A stretch of DNA of 64,000 nt from Melghirimyces profundicolus (GTDB lineage Bacteria > Bacillota > Bacilli > Thermoactinomycetales > DSM-45169), in assembly GCF_003054245.1 (NCBI RefSeq), contig NZ_QBKR01000010.1:54624-118623 (forward strand), given 5' to 3'. Positions 25,321 to 34,258 of this stretch are shown here, piece after piece; the stretch's first letter is position 1, and each line of letters starts with the position of its first letter. A program made the translations under genes and the position numbers. The notes below the pieces were generated by a model. The model had not been told where the DNA came from. It made no database searches and worked only from the letters and a program-made list of their open reading frames with translations.

Positions 25321-26824
25321 AGGAATTGCGATCGGAGTTGCTCCGGCCCTCCTCTTGTTCCTTGTCCACCTCGGTTACAGCCCCCTGCCGCTGATCGTGC
25401 TGGGGGGCCTTCTCGGGCTCATCTATTATTTTGTGCTCCGTCCCGGCGGCCAAATGAGCATCGGCCGAAGCAAGCGGTTGCAACGGAAAGACTCCGTCCC
25501 CCACATCTCCTTCAGGGATATCGGGGGTCAAAACCGGTCCAAAAAAGAACTGGAAGAGGCGCTGGATTTCTTGATTCACCGGGACAAGACCCATCATTAC
25601 GGCATCCGTCCCATCAAAGGGATCCTGTTGTCGGGGCCTCCCGGAACCGGTAAAACCCTGATGGCCAAAGCGGCCGCCCATTATACCGACTCGGTGTTCG
25701 TGGCCACCAGCGGAAGCGAGTTCGTGGAAATGTATGTGGGGGTCGGGGCTCAGCGGATCCGGGAACTGTTTCAGGAAGCCCGGAACCAGGCCAAAAAAAA
25801 CCGGAAAAACAGCGCCATCGTCTTCATCGATGAAATCGACGTGATCGGTGGACAACGGGAAGGGGCCCAACACCGCGAATACGATCAGACACTGAACCAG
25901 CTGTTGACGGAGATGGACGGCATCAGCACGAACCAGGACGTCCAGATACTGGTGATCGCCGCCACCAACCGGAAAGACATGTTGGATTCGGCTCTGTTGC
26001 GCCCGGGTCGGTTCGATCGGCACATCACCGTCGATCTGCCGGACAAACAGGCCCGGATCTCCATCCTGAAACTTCACACCCAAAACAAACCCTTGGCCGA
26101 GGATGCCGACATCGTGCAAATTGCCGATGAAACCTTCGGTTTTTCCGGTGCGCAGCTGGAGAGCCTGACCAATGAAGCCGCCATCTATGCGCTTCGGGAC
26201 AACAGCGACGTCATCCGTCAGGAACACCTCTCTCAGGCGATCGATAAAGTGATGATGGGAGAGAAGACCGACCGGGAAGCGACCCAGGAGGAGCGGGAAC
26301 GGGTGGCCATCCACGAACTGGGCCACGCGATCGTGTCTGAGTGGGTCCGTCCCGGCTCCGTGTCCCAGGTTTCCCTGTCTCCCCGGGGACAAGCTCTGGG
26401 ATACGTGCGTCATCATCCCGGTCAGGACCGATACCTGTACACGCGAAAACAGATCGAAGACCAAATCATGGTCTGTCTGGCGGGAGCGGCGGCGGAAGAG
26501 AAAGTATTTCAGAACCGGTCCACCGGCGCCCAAAACGACTATGAACAGGCCAACCGGTATATCCGTACGATGATCGATGCGGGACTGTCCGATCTGGGCA
26601 TCATCAACAAAGAACTGGTCAGCAACGAGACCCTGCATAATGAATCCGCCAAAATCCTGAAGGAATTACACGAAAAGACCGTTCAGCTCCTGAACCAATA
26701 CACCCGTGTGTTCGAAGAAGCGCTCTCGGTCCTGCTGAAGGAGGAAGTCCTTTCGGGGGAACAATTCCGTCGATTGCTGAACGAATACACCACCCAACCA
26801 TCCGCCACCACCGGCAGCGGATAA
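25313..26824 (+). CDS. FtsH-like AAA+ zinc metalloprotease
   Basis: The 503-residue protein has two N-terminal hydrophobic segments (about residues 5-20 and 24-41), then an AAA+ domain with Walker A GPPGTGKT (108-115), Walker B VFIDEID (170-176) and the LRPGRFDR arginine-finger region (229-236). An M41 peptidase domain follows with HELGH (334-338). It is shorter than housekeeping FtsH (about 640 residues) and lacks the extracytoplasmic domain between two helices, so it is a paralogue. Membrane protein quality control is likely. Confidence 0.88.
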   Translation: MGKGIAIGVAPALLLFLVHLGYSPLPLIVLGGLLGLIYYFVLRPGGQMSIGRSKRLQRKDSVPHISFRDIGGQNRSKKELEEALDFLIHRDKTHHYGIRPIKGILLSGPPGTGKTLMAKAAAHYTDSVFVATSGSEFVEMYVGVGAQRIRELFQEARNQAKKNRKNSAIVFIDEIDVIGGQREGAQHREYDQTLNQLLTEMDGISTNQDVQILVIAATNRKDMLDSALLRPGRFDRHITVDLPDKQARISILKLHTQNKPLAEDADIVQIADETFGFSGAQLESLTNEAAIYALRDNSDVIRQEHLSQAIDKVMMGEKTDREATQEERERVAIHELGHAIVSEWVRPGSVSQVSLSPRGQALGYVRHHPGQDRYLYTRKQIEDQIMVCLAGAAAEEKVFQNRSTGAQNDYEQANRYIRTMIDAGLSDLGIINKELVSNETLHNESAKILKELHEKTVQLLNQYTRVFEEALSVLLKEEVLSGEQFRRLLNEYTTQPSATTGSG

Positions 26825-26849
26825 GGTCGGACCGAAAGGAGAATCAGTC

Positions 26850-27737
26850 GTGTCGGATTTTCAGCATATCGTGGTCTATGGTGGTGGCACGATGGGCCAG
26901 GGCATCGCCGAACTGCTTTCCAAAAAGGGGTTTGAAGTGACCGTCATCGAAAAGACCCGGGCTCTGGCGAATCAAGCACGGCACCACATCGAGCTGAGCT
27001 TGAACAAGCAGCTTTCCAAATGGGGGATCACCCAGGCGGAAAAGAAAATCATTCTGTCCCGGATTGACTTCACCAATGAGGATACCGTCCTGGAACGGGC
27101 CGACTTGGTGATTGAAACGGTAACGGAGGATCTGCAGGAGAAGAAAAAGGTGTTTGACCGTTGTGACCGGTTTTGTCCGATGGACGCCATCCTGTCCAGC
27201 AACACCTCCACCCTCAGCCTGACGGAACTTGCGGCCGTCACCCGTCGACCGCAACGGGTGATCGGCCTTCATTTTCTCCACCCGATTACCCGGCTGGATC
27301 TGGTGGAGGTTGTGCGTGGCCTGAAAACGGAGGAGGAGACGGTTCGGCGGATCCGTCAATTTTTGGAGAAATTGCACCTCACCGCCATCGAAGTTCACGA
27401 GTCACCCGGGTTCGTAACGACCCGCCTGATCGTCATCCTGATCAACGAAGCGCTCTACACCCTGATGGAAGGGGTGGCCACGCCGGAGGACATCGACACG
27501 GCCATGATCCGGGGGTACCAATTTCCCTACGGGCCCCTGGAAATGGCCGACCGATTCGGTCTGGACTCGGTCCTGGCCTCCATGGAACGCCTCTTCCGGG
27601 AATACGGGGACCCCAAATTCCGTCCGGCCCCTTTGTTAAAAAAGATGGTGTGGGCCGGTCAACTGGGGGTCAAGACCGGAGAGGGATTCTTCCGATACGA
27701 TGAGGACGGGGACCGGCTCAGGGAGGACGTCCGATGA
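26850..27737 (+). CDS. 3-hydroxybutyryl-CoA dehydrogenase
   Basis: The enzyme oxidises 3-hydroxyacyl-CoA with NAD or runs in reverse. The 295-residue product has the Rossmann motif VYGGGTMGQGIAELLS (about residues 7-22), the SSNTSTLSLTELA and GLHFLHPITRLDLVEVV motifs of the family, and a C-terminal dimerisation domain with GPLEMADRFGLD. The start is GTG at 26850. The stop overlaps the ackA ATG, so acyl-CoA metabolism is tied to acetate kinase here. Confidence 0.9.
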   Translation: MSDFQHIVVYGGGTMGQGIAELLSKKGFEVTVIEKTRALANQARHHIELSLNKQLSKWGITQAEKKIILSRIDFTNEDTVLERADLVIETVTEDLQEKKKVFDRCDRFCPMDAILSSNTSTLSLTELAAVTRRPQRVIGLHFLHPITRLDLVEVVRGLKTEEETVRRIRQFLEKLHLTAIEVHESPGFVTTRLIVILINEALYTLMEGVATPEDIDTAMIRGYQFPYGPLEMADRFGLDSVLASMERLFREYGDPKFRPAPLLKKMVWAGQLGVKTGEGFFRYDEDGDRLREDVR

Positions 27738-28945
27738 ATGTTCTGGTCATCAACTGCGGAAGTTCGTCGATCAAATACCAGCTGTACCGTATGGAAACGG
27801 AAGAGGTCCTCTCCAAGGGGTTGGTGGAACGGATCGGCTCCGACCGTTCCATCGTCCATCACACCGTGAATGGACGGGAGCCCTGGGTGGAAACCGCGGA
27901 AATTCTGGATCACCGTCAGGGACTTTATCAGGTGCTGGCCCTCTTGACCGACCCGGAAAAGGGGGTACTGGAGGATGCCGGGGATGTGGATGCCGTCGGG
28001 CACCGGGTGGTACACGGAGGGGAGAATTTTTCCTCCGCTGTTGTGATCGATCAGGAGGTGTTGCGCGGCATCCGGCAGAACGTGGATCTGGCTCCCTTGC
28101 ACAATCCTCCCAACCTTTCGGGCATCGACGCGGCCCGGCACAACCTTCCCCATGCCACCCACGTGGCCGTCTTCGACACGGCCTTTCACCAGACGATGCC
28201 GGATTATGCGTATATGTACCCTCTCCCCCGGGTCCTATACCAGAAACACCGGATCCGCCGCTACGGATTTCACGGCACATCCCACCAATACGTCGCCGAA
28301 CGGGCGGCGGAATTTCTCGGCCGGCCGCCGGAAGAGTTGAAGATCATCTCTTGTCATATCGGGAACGGGGCCAGTTGTACAGCGATCGAAAAGGGCCGAT
28401 CCGTGGACACGACCATGGGAATGACCCCCCTGGAAGGTCTGATGATGGGAACCCGTTGCGGGGACATCGATCCGGCGATCGTTCCCTATGTGATGGGAAA
28501 GGAAGAGTTGACCCTGGCCGAAGTCAACTCCATGATGAATAAACACAGCGGATTATTGGGGGTTTCCGGGATCTCCAGCGATATGCGGGAAATCTCCGAA
28601 GCTGCTTTCAACGGGGACAAGTACGCCCGGCTGTCGCTGGAGATGTATACATACCGTCTTCGGAAGGCGATCGGTTCCTATGCGGCGGTGATGGACGGGG
28701 TGGACGTCCTGATTTTCACCGCCGGTGTCGGGGAAAACGCTTCTTTGGTCCGGGAGTGGACCTGCCGGAATTTGTCGTATCTGGGCCTGGAACTGGATCA
28801 GGAGAAAAACGCGGATTTGCCGAAAGGTCCCCAGAGGATCAGCACGGACCGCTCCCGGGTGAATGTTCTGGTCATCCCCACAGACGAAGAACTGATGATC
28901 GCCCGGGAAACCCGACGGTTGGTCCAGCAGGAAGAACAAGGTTGA
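27734..28945 (+). CDS. ackA: Acetate kinase
   Basis: AckA interconverts acetyl phosphate and acetate with ADP/ATP. The 403-residue product has NCGSSSIKYQL at residues 6-16, the HRVVHGGE region near 91-98, FDTAFH near 155-160 and GTRCGDIDP near 238-246, with a C-terminal FTAGVGENA motif. Length and motifs are standard. Four-base overlap with the dehydrogenase gene makes an unusual two-gene unit; pta is not nearby. Confidence 0.94.
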   Translation: MNVLVINCGSSSIKYQLYRMETEEVLSKGLVERIGSDRSIVHHTVNGREPWVETAEILDHRQGLYQVLALLTDPEKGVLEDAGDVDAVGHRVVHGGENFSSAVVIDQEVLRGIRQNVDLAPLHNPPNLSGIDAARHNLPHATHVAVFDTAFHQTMPDYAYMYPLPRVLYQKHRIRRYGFHGTSHQYVAERAAEFLGRPPEELKIISCHIGNGASCTAIEKGRSVDTTMGMTPLEGLMMGTRCGDIDPAIVPYVMGKEELTLAEVNSMMNKHSGLLGVSGISSDMREISEAAFNGDKYARLSLEMYTYRLRKAIGSYAAVMDGVDVLIFTAGVGENASLVREWTCRNLSYLGLELDQEKNADLPKGPQRISTDRSRVNVLVIPTDEELMIARETRRLVQQEEQG

Positions 28946-29001
28946 TTGCCTGTGATACAATGGGGGTGGACAGATCGAACAGAGAGGAGAAACCATTCGG
29001 A

Positions 29002-30180
29002 ATGAAATTATCCCGACGGGTACAACAGTTGACTCCTTCCAAAACGATTGAAATCACGGCAACGGCCAAAGCATTGAAACAGGAAGGCCACGATGTGGTG
29101 GTGCTGGGAGCCGGTGAGCCCGACTTCAACACGCCGGAACACATCCTGGATGCCGCGGTGGAGGCGATGAAAGAGGGCCGGACCAAGTACACCCCGGCCG
29201 GCGGCGTGCCCGAGCTGAAGGATGCGATCACGGAAAAGCTTCAGCGGGACAACGGCTTGACGTACAGCCGGGACGAAGTGATCGTCACGGTCGGGGCGAA
29301 ACATGCGCTGTACAACCTGTTCCAGGTGATCCTCGACCCCGGTGATGAGGTGGTCATCCCCTCTCCTTACTGGGTGAGCTACATCGAGCAGGTGAAGTTG
29401 GCCGGCGGCGTTCCGGTGGTGATCGACGGAACAGAGGAGAACGGCTTCAAGATCACGCCGGAACAGCTGAAGTCGGCGATTACCGAGAAAACCGTCGCCT
29501 TTCTGATCAACAGCCCTTCCAACCCCACCGGGGCGATGTACCGTGAGGAGGAACTCCGTTCCCTGGGGGCCGTCTGCCAGGAGCACGATCTGCTCATCGT
29601 CTCCGATGAAATCTACGAGCACCTGATTTACGGGGACGAAAAGCATACCAGCATAGCGGCAATCAGCCCGGAACTGAAAGTGCGGACGGTGATCATCAAT
29701 GGGGTTTCCAAAACCTACTCCATGACGGGGTGGCGGATCGGATACGCAACGGGAGACGCCCGCATCATCCGGGCGATGTCGGGCTTGTCCAGCCACAGCA
29801 CCTCCAACCCCACTTCCGTGGCCCAGTATGCCGCCCTGGAAGCCCTCAGGGGAACCCAGGAGCCGGTGGGTGAAATGCTCGCCGCATTCCGAAAGCGGCG
29901 GGATTATGTCGTCGACCGGATCTCCCGCATGCCGGGAATCCGCTGTAACGTACCCCAAGGTGCCTTCTATGTCTTCGCCAACGTGATCGATGCGGCCCGA
30001 AGCACCGGCTACCCCGACACCGACCAATGGGTCAAGGCCCTCCTGGAGGAAGAGAAGGTGGCCCTGGTCCCGGGGGCAGCCTTCGGCTCCCCGGACCATG
30101 TCCGCATCTCCTACGCCACCTCGATGGATCAATTGGAAAAAGCGATGGATCGCATCGAGCGGTTCGTCACCTCTTCCTGA
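29002..30180 (+). CDS. Aspartate aminotransferase, class I gamma
   Basis: The 392-residue PLP enzyme has the AGEPDFNTPEHI motif (about residues 34-45), NSPSNPTG near 173-180, SDEIYEHL near 203-210 and the PLP lysine in SKTYSMTGWRIGYA near 236-249. It exchanges the amino group between aspartate and 2-oxoglutarate. The start at 29002 gives the typical MKLSRRVQ N-terminus, and AGAGAGGAG lies upstream. Upstream frame extensions overlap ackA and are not credible. A strong terminator follows. Confidence 0.9.
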   Translation: MKLSRRVQQLTPSKTIEITATAKALKQEGHDVVVLGAGEPDFNTPEHILDAAVEAMKEGRTKYTPAGGVPELKDAITEKLQRDNGLTYSRDEVIVTVGAKHALYNLFQVILDPGDEVVIPSPYWVSYIEQVKLAGGVPVVIDGTEENGFKITPEQLKSAITEKTVAFLINSPSNPTGAMYREEELRSLGAVCQEHDLLIVSDEIYEHLIYGDEKHTSIAAISPELKVRTVIINGVSKTYSMTGWRIGYATGDARIIRAMSGLSSHSTSNPTSVAQYAALEALRGTQEPVGEMLAAFRKRRDYVVDRISRMPGIRCNVPQGAFYVFANVIDAARSTGYPDTDQWVKALLEEEKVALVPGAAFGSPDHVRISYATSMDQLEKAMDRIERFVTSS

Positions 30181-30186
30181 CCTCTT

Positions 30187-30216
30187 CCCCCCTGTCCGGC
30201 GGACAGGGGGGATTTT
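30187..30216 (+). terminator. Terminator after the aminotransferase gene
   Basis: CCCCCCTGTCC pairs perfectly with GGACAGGGGGG around loop GGC, followed by ATTTTC. Confidence 0.85.
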
Positions 30217-30225
30217 CTGTGCCGA

Positions 30226-30630
30226 GCCCGGGCCAAGAAAGCTCATGTGGCCCGGGCACAAGACTTTCGAGGAATGGAGGACGGTTTGCGACTGACTTTT
30301 GAGAACTCACATGCGGGGTGCCACCGGCTGATTCGGTGGATTCGAACCCTCGCATGAGAAAACGCACGTCCTGTTCAGAGTGGAACCAACCGGCCACTAC
30401 GGACTCCCCTTGGCTCAACTCCTGAGTTCAACCTCCAATTCGCCAAGCTACCATTCCCGAGATTGTTTCACGAGGCGATTTAGCCGAAGCAAATGCCATT
30501 TAGTCCTCTAGTCGGAAAACATCATGCAGGGAATTCAACACCCCTCTTGTGTGGATTGTTTGTTTGGCCGCTTACGATTTCCACAAGAGCGGTTGAGTTC
30601 CTTTTCTATTGGCTGCGTTTTTCAGGGGAA
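30226..30630. other. Gene-free structured region, possible mobile-element end
   Basis: No supported gene. A perfect 9-bp repeat GCCCGGGCC/GGCCCGGGC spans 30226-30257. From 30300 to 30360 there is a nested structure: outer arms CTCACATGCG-like and CGCATGAG, then GGGT/ACCC pairing, and an inner CCACCG/CGGTGG hairpin. A GGTTCGAATCC string resembles a tRNA T-loop but no tRNA can be folded around it. The layout resembles the right end of an IS200/IS605-type element. Confidence 0.35.
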
Positions 30631-30631
30631 A

Positions 30632-30842
30632 CTAATTAATATGGAGTATACTCATCGAGTTTTCCCGGATCGATAGATCTGTATTAACCGGTATGTAACC
30701 TAATTGCCTGCCCATTGACACAATTTGGCCTTTGTGATGAAACTCATGAGTTGTAGTCTTCCGGAGTTAATGTTTCACAATACTCAAACAACACTTCCCT
30801 GGTCCAACGAATCCAGTCATACTGTTTTACTAATACATTCAT
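30632..30842 (-). pseudogene. DinB-family protein remnant
   Basis: The minus strand starts with SD GAGGAGAG and an ATG at 30842 and gives a DinB-like N-terminus (VKQYDWIRWTREVLFEYC). It stops after 32 codons. A second frame directly follows with HEFHHKGQIVSMGRQLGY, the conserved metal-site region of the C-terminal half of this family. About 80 middle codons are missing, so the gene has an internal deletion with frame loss. DinB proteins are four-helix bundle enzymes, some thiol-dependent. The intact gene would have been about 150-160 codons. Confidence 0.7.
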
Positions 30843-30927
30843 TGATTTCACTCTCCTCAATGGATTTTGGGATTTTGATTTTTAGATAATTCCGGAAGGG
30901 GGAGAAGACCGCCTCCCGGGAATCGGC

Positions 30928-30952
30928 AAAAAAAAGCCGCTTGTGGCGGCTT
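30928..30952 (-). terminator. Terminator of lexA
   Basis: On the minus strand AAGCCGC pairs with GCGGCTT around a five-base loop, followed by eight T residues. Confidence 0.85.
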
Positions 30953-30954
30953 CT

Positions 30955-31581
30955 TCAGTGCAACTCCCGGAACAACCCGATCACACGGCCAAGAATCGTC
31001 ACTTCGGGAAGGAGGAGCGGTTCCATCTGATCGTTTTCCGGTTGAAGGCGAACGTGATCTTTTTCTTTGTAAAAGCGTTTGACGGTGGCTTCATTGTCCG
31101 GGGTCATGGCCACGACCATGTCTCCGTTGTCAGCGGTCTGCTGTTGCCGGACCAGCACATAGTCCCCGTCCAGCACGCCGGCGTTGATCATACTGTCCCC
31201 GCGGACGGAGAGAAGAAAGACCGTGTCTTCCGGGCCGACCAACCGGCGGGGGAGGGGGAAATATTCCTCCACATTTTCCACGGCGGTGATCGGTTCCCCG
31301 GCAGTCACTTTCCCCACGAGGGGAACCAGGGCCGTGTGGGCGGCCAGGTCGGGCATCTCCCGTGCTTCTTCGCCCAGCACTTCGATAGCCCGGGGTTTGG
31401 TGGGGTCCCGCCGGATCAATCCCTTCTTTTCCAACCGGGCCAGGTGGCCGTGGACCGTGGAGCTGGAAGCCAGACCGACCGCTTCCCCGATTTCCCGGAC
31501 GGAAGGGGGATAGCCTTTCTCCCGCACCTCCTGCTTGATATAATCCAAAATGGCCTGCTGCCGCGGTGATAACTTACTCAC
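30955..31581 (-). CDS. lexA: LexA repressor
   Basis: LexA represses the SOS regulon and cleaves itself when RecA filaments form. The 208-residue product has a winged helix at residues 1-65, the cleavage bond Ala94-Gly95 in VTAGEP, the catalytic Ser130 in RGDSM and Lys168 in VKRFY. The length is normal. It is a single gene with its own terminator; two LexA-box-like sites lie upstream, which fits autoregulation. Confidence 0.95.
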   Translation of the reverse strand: MSKLSPRQQAILDYIKQEVREKGYPPSVREIGEAVGLASSSTVHGHLARLEKKGLIRRDPTKPRAIEVLGEEAREMPDLAAHTALVPLVGKVTAGEPITAVENVEEYFPLPRRLVGPEDTVFLLSVRGDSMINAGVLDGDYVLVRQQQTADNGDMVVAMTPDNEATVKRFYKEKDHVRLQPENDQMEPLLLPEVTILGRVIGLFRELH

Positions 31582-31617
31582 ATGATCCTCTCCTTTCCGT
31601 GTGGTTCCGTAGGTGCC

Positions 31618-31677
31618 CGAACATATGTATTTCTTTCAGTATACACGATGACCTCAAAAAGCACAAACATCAGTTCG
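31618..31677 (-). promoter_or_regulatory. lexA promoter with LexA-box-like sites
   Basis: CAAAC-ATCA-GTTCG at 31664-31677 matches the Gram-positive LexA box CGAAC-N4-GTTCG with one arm mismatch. A weaker half-matching site with GTTCG lies at 31618-31631. Between them the minus strand reads TATACT, a good -10. This is the arrangement expected for self-repression. Confidence 0.55.
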
Positions 31678-31809
31678 AAGTTCTCATCAGAAATGCCTTT
31701 TTGGGTCCACCCGCAATTGAAAAACCAGACACGACCTGACACGGTGTTTTTCATCTCAGGTTTGACAAGATATTAGCTGAGTTGGACTCCTTTTCCAGCT
31801 CGTGACGAG

Positions 31810-31838
31810 TTGACAGTTTCAGATATACGGAGTAGTCT
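31810..31838 (+). promoter_or_regulatory. Promoter of the ribose operon
   Basis: TTGACA at 31810-31815 and TAGTCT at 31833-31838 are separated by 17 bases. The first operator begins four bases after the -10. Confidence 0.6.
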
Positions 31839-31841
31839 GTA

Positions 31842-31855
31842 TGTAACCGGTTACA
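31842..31855. promoter_or_regulatory. RbsR operator 1
   Basis: TGTAACCGGTTACA is a perfect 14-bp palindrome of the LacI-family type with central CG. It overlaps the expected transcription start. Confidence 0.75.
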
Positions 31856-31884
31856 TCATTCGTCGGTTTTTTTACTTGAGTGTG

Positions 31885-31898
31885 TGTAACCGGTTACA
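31885..31898. promoter_or_regulatory. RbsR operator 2
   Basis: A second identical TGTAACCGGTTACA lies 43 bases downstream of the first, about four helical turns, just before the rbsR ribosome site. Confidence 0.75.
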
Positions 31899-31918
31899 GA
31901 CGGAGGTTCAGAGGCTCA

Positions 31919-32920
31919 ATGACAACGATTCGAGATGTCGCTGCCCGGGCGGGGGTTTCCGTGGCCACTGTTTCCCGGGTCCTGAACGGAAGCGGATATG
32001 TAGGCAAAGATACGGAAATTCGTGTGAAAAAAGCGATACAGGAGTTGAATTACCGGCCCAACACCGTCGCCAGAAGTCTGGCCAACCGAAAAACAGGGAC
32101 CATTGCGGTCATTCTGCCGGACATCATGAACCCGTTTTTCTCGGAACTGGCCCGGGCGGTGGAGGATACGGCGCGGGACGGGGGCTTTACTGTCATCTTC
32201 TGCAACTCCGATGATCTGGGTACGAGGGAGCAGCACTATATCGAAGTGCTCCGACAGAAATACATCGATGGAATCATTTTTGCTTCCAATTCCATGGGAG
32301 AAGACGATATCGTGTATATGAACGAAAACAGGATCCCCATCGTCGTGCTGGACCGCGCCCCGGGCAAAAGCGGTTGCACCGTGATCCGTTCCCAAAACGC
32401 CGCAGGTGCGGTGATGGCGGTGCGTCACTTGATGGAAACGGGGTGTCGTAAAATCGCCCACATCGCCGGACCCGGAGAATTGATCACGGCACAGGAACGT
32501 TTGAGAGGATACCGGAAAGCGGTGAAAGGGTTCACGTGGTTTGATGAGTCCCTGATCGTCCCCGGCCATTTCTCCATCCGCGGAGGGGAACGGGCGGTTT
32601 CCGGGTTGCTGGAACGTCATCCGGATGTGGACGGTATCTTCGCCGGCAACGATCTGATGGCGATCGGCGCCCTGAAAGCCCTGCAAAGGATGGGTCGCAA
32701 AATCCCCCGCGATATCTCGTTGTGCGGATTTGACGGAGTGGAGATGTCGGAATGGACGGAACCGGAGTTGACCACCATTGCCCAGCCGATTTACGAGATG
32801 GGCCGAAAAGCGGCGACCCACCTGATTGCAAGGATTCGGGGGAAAGCGGTGAAAGAGGACATCCTGGAACTGGATGTCCGCCTTGTCGAGCGGAACTCCA
32901 CAAGGAGGCGAAAGAATTGA
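31919..32920 (+). CDS. rbsR: LacI-family ribose operon repressor
   Basis: The 333-residue protein starts with the LacI-type DNA-binding domain TTIRDVAARAGVSVATVSRV (residues 2-21) and hinge helix, followed by a periplasmic-binding-protein-like effector domain (about residues 60-330). It is the first gene of the rbs operon and presumably binds the two palindromes directly upstream, releasing them when ribose or a derivative is present. The start at 31919 matches the family N-terminus; the upstream-extended frame would include the operator. Its stop overlaps the rbsK TTG. Confidence 0.92.
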   Translation: MTTIRDVAARAGVSVATVSRVLNGSGYVGKDTEIRVKKAIQELNYRPNTVARSLANRKTGTIAVILPDIMNPFFSELARAVEDTARDGGFTVIFCNSDDLGTREQHYIEVLRQKYIDGIIFASNSMGEDDIVYMNENRIPIVVLDRAPGKSGCTVIRSQNAAGAVMAVRHLMETGCRKIAHIAGPGELITAQERLRGYRKAVKGFTWFDESLIVPGHFSIRGGERAVSGLLERHPDVDGIFAGNDLMAIGALKALQRMGRKIPRDISLCGFDGVEMSEWTEPELTTIAQPIYEMGRKAATHLIARIRGKAVKEDILELDVRLVERNSTRRRKN

Positions 32921-33852
32921 AGCAAGGACGTGTGGCGGTGATCGGAAGCCTGAATATGGACGTGGTGGTTCAAACGAAACGCCCCCCCCGAATGGGGGAG
33001 ACCGTGATGGGGGAGACGGTCCATTTCATCCCCGGGGGCAAGGGGGCGAACCAGGCCGTGGCCGCGGCGAAGCTGGGAGCGGAGACGAGCATGGTCGGGG
33101 CGGTCGGGGACGATCCCTTCGGCCAATCGTTGGTGCAGTCGCTGCAGGAAAACGGGGTGAAGGCCAAAGCGGTGAAAACCGTACCCGGTTTTCCAACCGG
33201 GGTGGCCACCATTCTGCTTTCCGGAGGTGAAAACTGCATCGCCGTGGTTCCCGGAGCCAACAGTCAGTGTCTCCCTGCCGACGTGGAAGCGCACCGGGAG
33301 CAAATCGCAACGGTCGACGTCGTCCTCCTTCAACTGGAGGTTCCCCTGGAAACCGTTTTGGCTGCCGCCCGGACCGCCAAAGAGCTGGGAAAAACCGTGA
33401 TTCTGAACCCGGCCCCTGCCCGGGAACTTCCGAAGGAACTGTACCGCCTGTCCGATGTCATCACCCCCAACCGATCCGAGCTGGAATTTTTGACGGAACG
33501 GTCCGTGGAAGGAGACGGGCTGCAACAGGCGATGAACCGGCTCCGGGAGAGGGGGGCGGGATGTGTCGTGACGACGCTGGGGGACCGGGGAGCCGCCATT
33601 CTCTCGAAGGAGGGATTTCAAAGGGTGCCGGGCCATCCGGTGGAAGTCGTCGACACCACCGGTGCGGGGGACGCCTTCAATGCCGGATTGGCCTGCGGTC
33701 TGTCCGAAGGGATGGACCTCTTCCGGGCGGTCGGGTTTGCCGGCCGCGTCTCCGCCCTGGCCGTCACCCGGCTGGGAGCGCAGGAGGGGATGCCGGGCCG
33801 CAGGGAAGTGGAGTCCTTTATCCCCGTTGAAAAGGAGGAGGGAGACCATTGA
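32917..33852 (+). CDS. rbsK: Ribokinase
   Basis: RbsK phosphorylates ribose to ribose 5-phosphate. The 311-residue PfkB-family protein has the N-terminal IGSLNMDVVV (about residues 9-18), GGKGANQAVAAAKLGA near 43-58 and the catalytic DTTGAGDAFNAGLA near 247-260, where Asp of GAGD is the base. The start is TTG at 32917 behind AAGGAGGCG, overlapping the rbsR stop. It overlaps rbsD by four bases. Confidence 0.94.
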   Translation: MKQGRVAVIGSLNMDVVVQTKRPPRMGETVMGETVHFIPGGKGANQAVAAAKLGAETSMVGAVGDDPFGQSLVQSLQENGVKAKAVKTVPGFPTGVATILLSGGENCIAVVPGANSQCLPADVEAHREQIATVDVVLLQLEVPLETVLAAARTAKELGKTVILNPAPARELPKELYRLSDVITPNRSELEFLTERSVEGDGLQQAMNRLRERGAGCVVTTLGDRGAAILSKEGFQRVPGHPVEVVDTTGAGDAFNAGLACGLSEGMDLFRAVGFAGRVSALAVTRLGAQEGMPGRREVESFIPVEKEEGDH

Positions 33853-34244
33853 AGAAGACCACCTTGCTGAACAGTCACCTTTCCCGTGTCATCAGTGAAC
33901 TGGGGCACACCGACCGGATCGTGATCGGGGATGCGGGTCTTCCCTCGCCGGAGGGAACGGAACGGATCGATCTGGCCGTTTGTCCGGGTGTTCCCGGGTT
34001 CCTGGAAACCCTGAATGCGATCCTGTCGGAGATGGAAGTGGAAAGAGTGATGGTGGCGAAAGAGACGGCGGAAGTGAGTCCCCGACTGGAGCAGGAGTTA
34101 AAAGGAATCCTTTCGGAAGTCGAGTGGGAACACATTTCCCATGAAGAGTTGAAAAACCGTTCCCGGAGTGCGAAAGCATTGGACCGCACCGGGGAATTCA
34201 CGCCATACGCCAATGTCATTCTTCAGGCCGGAGTCGCTTTTTGA
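33849..34244 (+). CDS. rbsD: D-ribose pyranase
   Basis: RbsD converts beta-ribopyranose to the furanose used by ribokinase. The 131-residue protein has the LNSHLSRVISELGHTDRIVIGDAGLP-type N-terminus, with His in GHTD near residue 20, and a C-terminal FTPYANVILQAGV. It lies between rbsK and rbsA with four-base overlaps on the left, as in other rbs operons. Confidence 0.94.
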   Translation: MKKTTLLNSHLSRVISELGHTDRIVIGDAGLPSPEGTERIDLAVCPGVPGFLETLNAILSEMEVERVMVAKETAEVSPRLEQELKGILSEVEWEHISHEELKNRSRSAKALDRTGEFTPYANVILQAGVAF

Positions 34245-34258
34245 AAGAAGGTGAGACC

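Noticed and set aside
24971..26638. Antisense frame of 555 codons opposite the FtsH-like gene
   Set aside because: The plus strand has intact Walker and HExxH motifs; the antisense frame has no family or start signal.
30300..30420. tRNA gene suggested by GGTTCGAATCC
   Set aside because: The T-stem does not pair properly and no anticodon or acceptor stem can be found around it.
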